Shown here: positions 16,990 through 24,117 of the stretch, one piece after another
Position numbering within the stretch: the stretch's first letter is position 1
How the letters are laid out: every line of letters starts with the position of its first letter
Assembly (NCBI GenBank): GCA_964477035.1
Contig: CAYZCW010000001.1
Coordinates: 444,480 to 508,479 of the forward strand
Reading direction: 5' to 3'
DNA length: 64,000 nt
Source: SLSG01 sp964477035
Lineage (GTDB): Bacteria > Bacteroidota > Bacteroidia > Bacteroidales > UBA7960
The notes under the pieces: model-generated
Database searches by the model: none
Told to the model about the DNA's origin: nothing
Seen by the model: the letters and a program-made list of their open reading frames with translations, nothing else
Made by a program: the position numbers and the translations under genes

Positions 16990-17712
16990 TTACCTGCGGA
17001 ACAGGTTGTACTTGATGATGCAGTAGATGGCCCGGAAGCCATCTTTCCAGGAAATTTTCTTGCCCTCCGAGAAGTTACGGCCGTAATAGGAGATGCCCAC
17101 CTCGCACATCCTGGCTTCGGGATGGCGGGAGATCTTGGCCGTGACCTCCGGTTCGAAGCCAAAGCGCTTTTCTTTCAGGTGGAGGGACTTGATCAGGTCG
17201 GCCCGGAACAGCTTGTAGCAGGTTTCCATGTCGGTGAATCCCGTATTGGAAAAGACGTTCGACAGGAAGGTGAGGAAGCGGTTGCCGGTGCGGTGCCAGA
17301 AGAACAGCACCCGCCTGGGGTTGGAACCGATGAACCGGGAGCCGTACACCACAGTGGCATTGCCTTCCAGCACCGGCTTCAGCAGGTCCTTGTATTCCCT
17401 GGGGTCGTATTCAAGGTCTGCATCCTGGATGATGATGTATTGCCCGCTGGCCTCCCTGATGCCCCGGTGCAGGGCCGCCCCCTTGCCCATGTTCACAGGC
17501 TGGTGAAAAAACCGGATGTCCCTTTTCGCATGGGCCTTCATATAGTCTTCAATGGCCGATGCGGTATTGTCGCTCGAACAATCATTCACGATCACCACCT
17601 CCATGGCGATGCCCCCCGGGAGGTCGACCGCTGCGAGTCGGTCCAGGATCAGATGGATGGTGGCCTCTTCGTTGAAAACGGGGATGATCACCGATAGCTT
17701 ATGGATGTCCAT
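16990..17712 (-). CDS. Glycosyltransferase family 2, polyprenyl-phosphate sugar synthase (DPM1-like)
   Basis: 240 residues from ATG 17712 (MDIHKLSVIIPVFNEE). GT-A fold motifs: VIIPVFNEE, VIVNDCSSDNTA, the metal-binding IIQDADLEYDP, and the DPM-like GSRFIGSNPR. There are no C-terminal helices, so it is of the short soluble type. It would move mannose or glucose from a nucleotide sugar to undecaprenyl phosphate for the GT-C enzyme encoded downstream. Own promoter box upstream. Confidence 0.9.
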   Translation of the reverse strand: MDIHKLSVIIPVFNEEATIHLILDRLAAVDLPGGIAMEVVIVNDCSSDNTASAIEDYMKAHAKRDIRFFHQPVNMGKGAALHRGIREASGQYIIIQDADLEYDPREYKDLLKPVLEGNATVVYGSRFIGSNPRRVLFFWHRTGNRFLTFLSNVFSNTGFTDMETCYKLFRADLIKSLHLKEKRFGFEPEVTAKISRHPEARMCEVGISYYGRNFSEGKKISWKDGFRAIYCIIKYNLFRR

Positions 17713-17737
17713 GAGGGGAAAGGGTGTTTGCAACGGT

Positions 17738-17745
17738 CAAAAGTA
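17738..17745 (-). promoter_or_regulatory. Bacteroidetes -7 box (TACTTTTG) before the GT2 gene
   Basis: TACTTTTG on the minus strand fits TAnnTTTG exactly and lies 25 bases before the ATG at 17712. A TTTG at -33 with the usual 19-21 base spacing was not seen. Confidence 0.5.
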
Positions 17746-18162
17746 CGAAAAAGCTCAAAGCCCCGGGCGTTTCATTCGGGTCGACTGCAGGCGAAGCCCT
17801 CCCGGCAGGTACCGTTCACCGGATTCGGCCCGAAAAAACAGGATATATGCATGCGGATTTATTATTTTGGTCACGGCATTTGTCCCCGGCAGACCTTGCT
17901 GCCCCCGGACAATCCCGGGGCATCACCGGAAGCCCTGATGGCCTGGGAGCTTCCGGGCGGGAACGGGGAATAAGAAACGAATTGCAAACCAAAACCCACA
18001 GAACCGAGAACAGAGTGCTTGCATGTCGTGGCCGGAGCCTGCCAGGCGGGCCGGCCGGCCGGGGAGTTTTCAGGGATTGTGTCCTGCAGCTTCTCTCCTC
18101 ACGCAAAAAGCAAAAAACCCCATCCCATGGATGACCGCGAAATCTTCACAGGGATGAGGTTA

Positions 18163-18179
18163 TTAAACAGAATGTTTAA
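18163..18179 (+). promoter_or_regulatory. Perfect palindrome TTAAACA-GAA-TGTTTAA before the lipoprotein gene
   Basis: Seven-base arms with a 3-base centre, ending 18 bases before the ATG at 18198. AT-rich dyads of this size are typical operator sites for dimeric regulators; it may also form a 5' UTR hairpin. Confidence 0.4.
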
Positions 18180-18197
18180 CCCGACAAATTTAAGAAA

Positions 18198-18824
18198 ATG
18201 AGAAGAATTGAAAAAGGACTTGTCATTGCGATGATCATGATTGTCGGATCTTCCTGTTCCGATAATGAACCCGACATTAAACCAGCGGTTGGCCCGCAAT
18301 CAGGTTGTCCTGAAGAACTGGCCGGGAGAATGGCGGCTGATCCTTTGTTTCTGGATGTGCGTAACAAAACGGAGGCATTCCTGCTGGATATTCAGAAAAT
18401 CGTCCGGGAGGAAGGAATTTCCGGAGAACAGCTGCGGGATATACCGGAGGAAAGAACGCCCGGACTGTTTGGTTTGGATGGCCTGGATCCTGCTCTGGAG
18501 GATGCCTTGCATGGTTTGGTGAGGCGTTTCTCACTGGATGGGTACGATGAAGAGGCGATCCAGGCAATCGTTGGCCGGGCCATGGCTTCAAAATCATCCC
18601 TGCCTCCCTTGTCACCTGCCAAATCGGACGAATGTCAGGAAAATTTTGAGGATGACTTTAACGAGGCCCACAGCAGCTACCTTTCTTCTTTGGTCAATTG
18701 CGGTATTGTGACCCTTTTTAACCCGGGAGCCGGGGCATTGTGCACGCTTGGGGCGACAGGCAGGGTGATCTATGACATGGCCGTGGCAATGGATGAATAT
18801 TTTGATTGTGTGGAAAAGTCCTGA
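18198..18824 (+). CDS. Hypothetical lipoprotein with C-terminal cysteine pattern
   Basis: 208 residues. The N-terminus MRRIEKGLVIAMIMIVGSSC is a lipoprotein signal with Cys20 as the lipid anchor, followed by the usual D/N-rich start. The middle (residues 40-130) is helical and charged. The last 60 residues carry four cysteines in DECQENFEDDFNEAHSSYL, SLVNCGIVTLF, ALCTLGATG and YFDCV, a spacing seen in many short Bacteroidetes secreted proteins of unknown role with a hydrophobic turn between cysteines. I do not recognise a named family. Preceded by a palindrome; followed by two more unknown genes. Confidence 0.7.
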   Translation: MRRIEKGLVIAMIMIVGSSCSDNEPDIKPAVGPQSGCPEELAGRMAADPLFLDVRNKTEAFLLDIQKIVREEGISGEQLRDIPEERTPGLFGLDGLDPALEDALHGLVRRFSLDGYDEEAIQAIVGRAMASKSSLPPLSPAKSDECQENFEDDFNEAHSSYLSSLVNCGIVTLFNPGAGALCTLGATGRVIYDMAVAMDEYFDCVEKS

Positions 18825-18860
18825 CCAATTTCAACATGGAATACCTTACACAAACACATT

Positions 18861-19373
18861 ATGGAAATTCCCGAATTTGATCTGTGGTTCATTGTTGTCA
18901 TCGTGGCCTTGGCTTTCCTTCGCCATGCCAAACTGGTTAATCCATTCAGGCAGGGATGGCGGTTTCTCGCCGGCGCATTGATCCTCGCGGCCATGGCCTT
19001 GTTCTCCTTCTGGGTGGCTGCGGATCCTGATTTCAGGCAGCCATGTCTTGGTGACTTTCTGCCTTTGTTCTGGCCCGTCTTTTCTTTTCCGGTCGTCCTG
19101 CAGGGAGCCAGGCTTTCTCAGGTGAGGAACGACAAGATTTCCCTTCGGATGGCCCTGGCATCTGTCGTGTCAATGACCCTGTCTGTGCTGTTGTTTTGCA
19201 AGCTGGGTGTGCACTGGGTACTGTCGTCAGTGCCTGCCGTGCTGGCGGGAGGCCTGGCGCTGGTTGTCTTCATCAAGGCTTTCAGGCATCTGGACCGGAT
19301 CGGAAAGATCCTGTCGGTTCTCATATTGGGGTTCATGGCAGTTCTACTGCTTCGTTTGCTGGTTTGGGGATAG
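18861..19373 (+). CDS. Hypothetical multi-pass membrane protein
   Basis: 170 residues, about five hydrophobic segments (FDLWFIVVIVALAF; FLAGALILAAMALFSFWVAA; FLPLFWPVFSFPVVL; MALASVVSMTLSVLLFCKLG; VLSSVPAVLAGGLALVVFI; a final ILSVLILGFMAVLLLRLL). No catalytic motif or family recognised. Lies 36 bases after the lipoprotein gene and may share its transcript. A hairpin overlaps its stop codon. Confidence 0.65.
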   Translation: MEIPEFDLWFIVVIVALAFLRHAKLVNPFRQGWRFLAGALILAAMALFSFWVAADPDFRQPCLGDFLPLFWPVFSFPVVLQGARLSQVRNDKISLRMALASVVSMTLSVLLFCKLGVHWVLSSVPAVLAGGLALVVFIKAFRHLDRIGKILSVLILGFMAVLLLRLLVWG

Positions 19374-19398
19374 CAATCCTTCAGGGATTGCCATCCCC
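19366..19398 (+). terminator. 14-bp hairpin at the stop of the membrane protein gene
   Basis: Bases 19366-19379 pair with 19385-19398 (GGGGATAGCAATCC / GGATTGCCATCCCC, one mismatch) around a 5-base loop; the TAG stop lies in the left arm. Likely transcription stop or mRNA 3' protector. Confidence 0.5.
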
Positions 19399-19421
19399 AT
19401 TTCTGTAAAAAATGACTTCAG

Positions 19422-19595
19422 ATGAATAGATCTCGAATCAGACCTATGGCAGGAATGGCAGCCTATTTTGTTATCCTGGCTGCCTTCATCCATAATGTGG
19501 CGGGAGAGGAATGCCTGGGCAGGACGCTGGTCATTGCATTGGTTGCGTCATTGCTTTCATGGTTGTTCATCCGGGTCCTGTCCAGGCTGTCCTGA
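19422..19595 (+). CDS. Small membrane protein, 57 residues, hypothetical
   Basis: ATG at 19422, TGA at 19593-19595. The product starts MNRSRIRPMAGMAAYFVILA and has two hydrophobic stretches (AAYFVILAAFIHNVA and TLVIALVASLLSWLFI) joined by a short polar turn with one Cys, with basic ends (MNRSRIRP and RVLSRLS). That positive-inside pattern favours a real two-helix membrane peptide. It sits between a hairpin and the xdhA promoter on the coding strand of its neighbours. No family recognised. Confidence 0.45.
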   Translation: MNRSRIRPMAGMAAYFVILAAFIHNVAGEECLGRTLVIALVASLLSWLFIRVLSRLS

Positions 19596-19610
19596 AATTC
19601 CCCCCGCCGG

Positions 19611-19642
19611 TTTGCGGGGCAAGGCAGATTGTTGTAATTTTA
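19611..19642 (+). promoter_or_regulatory. Bacteroidetes promoter before xdhA
   Basis: TTTG (19611-19614), 20-base spacer, TAATTTTA (19635-19642; seven of eight to TAnnTTTG), 43 bases before the xdhA ATG. A CCCCGC/GCGGGG hairpin (19602-19619) overlaps the -33 element and could end the preceding transcript. Confidence 0.6.
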
Positions 19643-19685
19643 GCCACATGGATGCGGACGGACCCCAGCCGCCCATGAGCGCTGT

Positions 19686-21137
19686 ATGATCCGATTTATA
19701 CTGAATGACCGGCTGGTGGAGACCGGTGCACCGGCCGGCTCCGCCCTGCTGGACTTTATCCGGTACGGACAACATCTTACCGGGACGAAGATCGGTTGCC
19801 GTGAAGGGGACTGCGGGGCCTGCACCGTGCTGGAGGGCAAGCTGGAAAGCGGTTCGCTCGCCTACAGGAGCCTCACCTCCTGCCTGAGCCCCCTGGGCAA
19901 CGCCCATGGGAAGCACATTGTCACCATTGAAGGCCTGAACATGGACGGGCTCAGCCCGGTGCAACAGGCTTTCACGACCCATAATGCCACCCAGTGCGGG
20001 TTCTGTACCCCCGGCTTTGTGGTGGCCCTCTCGGGCTATGCCATCTCGGCGCCGAAACCCAGCCCGGAAGGAGCCGTGGATTCCATGAATGGCAATATCT
20101 GCCGCTGTACGGGGTATAAATCCATCGAACGGGCTGCCGTCACGGTGGCCCGGCTGCTTGCAGAAAGAGACCCGGGGGACCCCCTGGGCTGGCTGGTCGG
20201 GCATGGGTTCCTGCCCGGCTATTTCAGGGACATCCCCGGCAGGCTGGCCGGCCTGGCGTCCGGGACCGGGGACGGCGCCAACGAAATGGGCTTTGCAGGG
20301 GGCGGGCTCCTGCTCGGCGGAGGCACCGACCTGTTGGTGCAACGGCCCGATGAAGTGGCTGACAGCCAGCCTCTCCTTTTGTCGGACCGGGGAGCGTTGA
20401 GGTTTCTCAGGCAGGAGGGGCCCGTGATTGCCATTGGCGCTGCCTCCACCGCCAGCGACATCATGCAGTCGCCGCTCATGCAGGCGTCCTTTCCCCGCCT
20501 GCGTGACCATTTCAGGCTGGTGTCTTCGGAGCCCATCCGCAATATGGGGACCCTGGGGGGCAATCTGGTGAATGCCTCACCCATCGGGGACCTGAGTGTG
20601 TTCTTCCTGGCGCTGGATGCCCGCCTTGAATTGCTGGACCCGGGAACCGACCAGCTCCGGGAACTGGACCTGAAGGATTTTTTCATGGACTATAAGAAAC
20701 TGGCCCTCCGGGAAGGAGAGCTGGTTGCCGTTCTGAGGTTCACCCCGCCCGGCCGGCATGGACGATTCAATTTCGAGAAGGTCAGCAAGCGCACCCACCT
20801 GGATATTGCCAGTGTAAACTCCGCCATTTTGCTGCAGGAAGAAAACGGCCTCATCGGATCGTGCCACCTGTCGTTTGGTGGCGTTAGCCCCGTGCCGCTT
20901 TATGCCAGGGAAACGAGCGCCTTCCTGGCCGGGAAGAGGCCCGTGAAAGAGGTGGTCCAACAGGCGGCCGCCTGCCTGCAGGAAGAAATCCGCCCCATCA
21001 GCGATGTGCGCGGATCGGAAGAATACAAGAGGCTGCTGGCCCGGCAGCTTTTGTTTGCCCATTTCGACTGCCTGTACCCGGGCCTGATTGATTTCCACGA
21101 ACCCAGAACCTCCTCCGGAACCCATGATAAACCCTGA
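19686..21137 (+). CDS. xdhA: Xanthine dehydrogenase small subunit (2Fe-2S plus FAD)
   Basis: 483 residues, typical XdhA length. The N-terminal plant-type ferredoxin has GCREGDCGACTV (Cys38, 43, 46); the second [2Fe-2S] domain has CGFCTPGF (Cys104, 107) and ICRCTGY (Cys139, 141). From about residue 200 a FAD-binding domain of the CO dehydrogenase medium-subunit type follows (LLLGGGTDLLV, then SEPIRNMGTLGGNLVNASPI), then the C-terminal domain. It takes electrons from the molybdenum centre of the large subunit to FAD and an electron carrier. The large subunit starts inside the last codons of this gene. Only FAD-bearing hydroxylase subunit in the window. Confidence 0.95.
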   Translation: MIRFILNDRLVETGAPAGSALLDFIRYGQHLTGTKIGCREGDCGACTVLEGKLESGSLAYRSLTSCLSPLGNAHGKHIVTIEGLNMDGLSPVQQAFTTHNATQCGFCTPGFVVALSGYAISAPKPSPEGAVDSMNGNICRCTGYKSIERAAVTVARLLAERDPGDPLGWLVGHGFLPGYFRDIPGRLAGLASGTGDGANEMGFAGGGLLLGGGTDLLVQRPDEVADSQPLLLSDRGALRFLRQEGPVIAIGAASTASDIMQSPLMQASFPRLRDHFRLVSSEPIRNMGTLGGNLVNASPIGDLSVFFLALDARLELLDPGTDQLRELDLKDFFMDYKKLALREGELVAVLRFTPPGRHGRFNFEKVSKRTHLDIASVNSAILLQEENGLIGSCHLSFGGVSPVPLYARETSAFLAGKRPVKEVVQQAAACLQEEIRPISDVRGSEEYKRLLARQLLFAHFDCLYPGLIDFHEPRTSSGTHDKP

Positions 21138-23394
21138 TGCACATGGTCACGTAACGGGGCAATCGGTCTACCTGGACGACATCCCCGAACAGAGGGGGAC
21201 GCTCCATGCCCTGGTGTATTCCTCTCCCATTGCCCATGGCCGCATCCGCGGCCTGGATGTGTCACAAGCCCTCGCCGTGCCGGGGGTGGAGGCGGTTTTG
21301 TCCGCTGCCGACATCCCCGGGGAGAACCAGATCGGGGGCATTGTCCCTGATGAACCTTTGTTTGCTGAAGGAGAGGTGCATTTTGCCGGGCAACCGGTGG
21401 CCCTGGTCGTGGCCCGGGATGAACGCACTGCCCGGCAGGCCCTTGCGAAAATCCGTTTCGATGTGGAGGAGCTGGAGGCGGTGACCGACCCCAGGACGGC
21501 CAAAGAGAAGGGGCTTTTCCTGGTCCCGCCGATGACTTTCAGGCTGGGTGATCCCGGGGCCGTCTGGGATGAATGCGCCCATGTTTATGAAGGACGGACA
21601 GAGTCGGGCGGACAGGAGCATTTGTATATCGAAACCCAGGGGGCCTATGCCTGCCCGGCTGAGAACGGCTGCCTCCGGATCCACTCCTCCACCCAGGGCC
21701 CCACCGCCGTGCAGAAAACCACGGCCCGGGTGCTGGGCCTGCCCATGAACCGGGTGGAGGTGGATGTGACCCGCCTGGGCGGCGGCTTCGGAGGCAAGGA
21801 AGACCAGGCCACCGGATTTGCCTGCATGGCCGCCCTGGCGGCATACAAACTGGAAAGACCCGTCAAGTTGGTATTGCACCGCATGGACGACATGAAGATG
21901 ACGGGCAAGCGGCACCCATACAGTGCAGATTTCAAAATCGGGCTTTCCCGCGATCTGAAGATCCTGGCCTACCAGGCCACCTTTTACCAGAACGGGGGTG
22001 CCGCCGCCGACCTGTCCCCGGCCATCCTGGACCGCAGCCTGTTTCACCTGGGCAACGCCTACTACATCCCGCATGCAGAAGTCACAGCCTACAGCTGCAA
22101 GACCCACCTGCCTCCCAATACCGCCTTCCGCGGGTTCGGCGGACCGCAGGGCATGTTCGTGATCGAGGCGGCCATCGCGCGCGCGGCCCACGCCCTGGGC
22201 GTTCCTGCCAGTAAGATACAGCAGGCCAATTTCCTGCAGGAGGGGGATGTGTTCCCCTATGGTCAGGTTGCCCGGCAGGTCCGTATCCGCCAATGTGCCG
22301 AAGCCGCGGAAAGGCATTTCAGCCTCCACAGACTCCGGGAGGAGGTGACGGCCTACAACGAGCGCCACGCCACCACCAAGAAGGGGCTGGCCCTCATGCC
22401 CATCTGCTTCGGGATCTCCTTTACCAATACCTCCATGAACCAGGCCCGGGCGCTGGTGCACATTTTCCAGGACGGCAGCGTGGAGGTCAGCACCGGGGCC
22501 ATCGAAATGGGGCAGGGGGTCAATGCGAAGATCCGGCAGGTGGTCGCAGGCACCCTGTCGGTCGGCCAGGACCGCATCCGCCTGGCCACCACAAACACCA
22601 GCCGCGTGGCCAATACCAGTCCCACGGCCGCAAGCAGCGGGGCGGACCTGAATGGCAAGGCCGCGGAAATTGCCTGCCGCAACCTCCTGGGCCGACTCCT
22701 GGCAGTGGCCGCAGAGGAGCTGCAGGCCGATCCGACGAAACTCCTGATAAAGGATGAATGGGTCTGGCACGGAGACCGGAAAACATCCCTGGGATGGGAA
22801 GAACTCATCGCAAAGGCCATGCTGAAAAGGATGTGCCTGACAGAGAACGGGCATTATGCCACCCCGGTCATTCACTTCGACCGCCGCTCGGCCAAGGGGC
22901 ACCCCTTTGCCTACCATGTTTACGGTCTGGCGGCCATCGAGGCCAGGGTGGACTGTATCCGGGGAACCTATACATTCGACAGGGCGCTGATCGTCCATGA
23001 TTTTGGCAACAGCCTGAACCCCTTGATTGATCAGGGACAGGTCGAAGGTGCCCTGGTGCAGGGCATGGGCTGGATGACCATGGAAGAGGTGGTCTATGAC
23101 AGCCAGGGGCGGTTGCGATCCAACAGCCTGTCGACCTACAAGGTGCCGGATATCTATTCGGTGCCCCGGGAGGTGGTCTGCCACCCCCTGGAGGTGGAGG
23201 GGCCGGACCTGGCGGTAATGAAGTCCAAGGCGGTGGGAGAGCCCCCCCTGATGTATGGGATCGGGGCCTATTTCGCCCTGCAGGAGGCCATTCTGGCCTT
23301 CAACCCCTCGTATGTGCCGGATTTCGAGGCCCCGATGACCCCCGAAAAGGTGTTGCTTCGCCTGTACGGGCGCAGGCCCACGCCGGCATCATAG
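21124..23394 (+). CDS. xdhB: Xanthine dehydrogenase large subunit (molybdopterin)
   Basis: 756 residues from ATG 21124, overlapping xdhA by 14 bases; this is the first good start, giving INPDAHGHVTGQSVYLDDIP as in XdhB proteins. The residues that define purine hydroxylation in bovine and Rhodobacter enzymes are kept: Glu226 in GGFGGKED (bovine Glu802), Arg336 in AFRGFGGPQ (bovine Arg880) and the base Glu706 in AVGEPPL (bovine Glu1261). EMGQGVNAKI and SGADLNGKA contact the cofactor. Oxidises hypoxanthine/xanthine, or works in reverse on urate under anoxia. The 3' end overlaps the convergent mocA-like gene by 6 bases. Confidence 0.95.
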   Translation: MINPDAHGHVTGQSVYLDDIPEQRGTLHALVYSSPIAHGRIRGLDVSQALAVPGVEAVLSAADIPGENQIGGIVPDEPLFAEGEVHFAGQPVALVVARDERTARQALAKIRFDVEELEAVTDPRTAKEKGLFLVPPMTFRLGDPGAVWDECAHVYEGRTESGGQEHLYIETQGAYACPAENGCLRIHSSTQGPTAVQKTTARVLGLPMNRVEVDVTRLGGGFGGKEDQATGFACMAALAAYKLERPVKLVLHRMDDMKMTGKRHPYSADFKIGLSRDLKILAYQATFYQNGGAAADLSPAILDRSLFHLGNAYYIPHAEVTAYSCKTHLPPNTAFRGFGGPQGMFVIEAAIARAAHALGVPASKIQQANFLQEGDVFPYGQVARQVRIRQCAEAAERHFSLHRLREEVTAYNERHATTKKGLALMPICFGISFTNTSMNQARALVHIFQDGSVEVSTGAIEMGQGVNAKIRQVVAGTLSVGQDRIRLATTNTSRVANTSPTAASSGADLNGKAAEIACRNLLGRLLAVAAEELQADPTKLLIKDEWVWHGDRKTSLGWEELIAKAMLKRMCLTENGHYATPVIHFDRRSAKGHPFAYHVYGLAAIEARVDCIRGTYTFDRALIVHDFGNSLNPLIDQGQVEGALVQGMGWMTMEEVVYDSQGRLRSNSLSTYKVPDIYSVPREVVCHPLEVEGPDLAVMKSKAVGEPPLMYGIGAYFALQEAILAFNPSYVPDFEAPMTPEKVLLRLYGRRPTPAS

Positions 23395-24051
23395 GGGCAG
23401 GCCATGCGAAAGGTAATCATTGGGGGTGTTGATGTTGGCCATGACCCCGGAATCTTCGGTCTGCACGCCCAGGCGGGGAAAAGCCCCGAGTACTTCGCGA
23501 AGGGTGCTGCTGCGGCTCCCGGTTTCGGTCAGGCGGCAGGCCAGGGCAGGAGAAACCAATACCGGGTGGCCTCCTCGGCCCCGGCAAAGGGGGTGGATGG
23601 AATACTCCCGGGAGTCCGGGCTGTCGCCTTCCCGTGTACCGGAGGATGCCTCCCTGAATGCCTCCAGCATCGAATGCAGTGTTTCCCCCCGCACCAGGGG
23701 ATGGTCGATGTTATGCAGGAGGGCGGGCGGCCCCGCCTGCAGGACGGACAGGCCAAGCTGCACGGACAGCAAACGTCCGAAATGAGGGAAGGGGTTGATG
23801 ACCGTCATCACCTTCCCGGGAAACCTTTCCCCGTATAACAGATCCCAATGCCGGCGGTCGAGCAGGCCGTGGTCCCTTTCGTTGAGGACCACGGCGGCCT
23901 CCCCGCATCCGGCTGAAAACAACAGCCGAAGTCCCTGCTCCAGAAAGGACACCCCTTCCCTGCGAAAGCGCAGGAAGGGCTTTGGCATGCCCATCCGCCC
24001 CGACAGTCCGGCGGCCAGGAGGACGGCGCCAAATGGTATCCGGTGCAACAT
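23389..24051 (-). CDS. mocA: MocA/YgfJ-like molybdenum cofactor nucleotidyltransferase
   Basis: 220 residues from ATG 24051. The N-terminal GAVLLAAGLSGRMGMPKPFL is the nucleotide-binding signature of MobA/MocA-like transferases (LAAG-SGRMG-K). The usual GDMP metal site is here NIDHPLV, still with an Asp. MocA attaches CMP (MobA: GMP) to molybdopterin; xanthine dehydrogenase family enzymes in many bacteria use the cytosine form. E. coli carries ygfJ (mocA) in the same gene neighbourhood. Divergent from ygfK. An amide or sugar nucleotidyltransferase role cannot be ruled out but context favours cofactor maturation. Confidence 0.82.
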   Translation of the reverse strand: MLHRIPFGAVLLAAGLSGRMGMPKPFLRFRREGVSFLEQGLRLLFSAGCGEAAVVLNERDHGLLDRRHWDLLYGERFPGKVMTVINPFPHFGRLLSVQLGLSVLQAGPPALLHNIDHPLVRGETLHSMLEAFREASSGTREGDSPDSREYSIHPLCRGRGGHPVLVSPALACRLTETGSRSSTLREVLGAFPRLGVQTEDSGVMANINTPNDYLSHGLPL

Positions 24052-24066
24052 GTTCAAAACATTTCC

Positions 24067-24074
24067 TATTTTTG
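24067..24074 (+). promoter_or_regulatory. Bacteroidetes -7 box (TATTTTTG) before ygfK
   Basis: TATTTTTG matches TAnnTTTG exactly and lies 43 bases before the chosen ygfK start; its position between the divergent mocA-like gene and ygfK shows that ygfK starts a new transcript. Confidence 0.5.
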
Positions 24075-24117
24075 GGGTGATGCAGCCTGGCAAGCGGTCA
24101 CAATAAAATCCATCCCC

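Larger units (their letters stand above)
17713..18197. other. 485-base divergent intergenic region
   Basis: No credible coding sequence. It separates the minus-strand GT2 gene from the plus-strand lipoprotein gene. It holds the GT2 -7 box (17738-17745), a GC-rich centre, an imperfect inverted repeat (CCCCATCCC at 18118-18126 and GGGATGAGG at 18151-18159, one mismatch) and the TTAAACA palindrome next to the lipoprotein start. Confidence 0.6.

Noticed and set aside
21262..23184. 640-codon minus-strand frame opposite xdhB
   Set aside because: Shadow of the XdhB reading frame; no start context, no domain.
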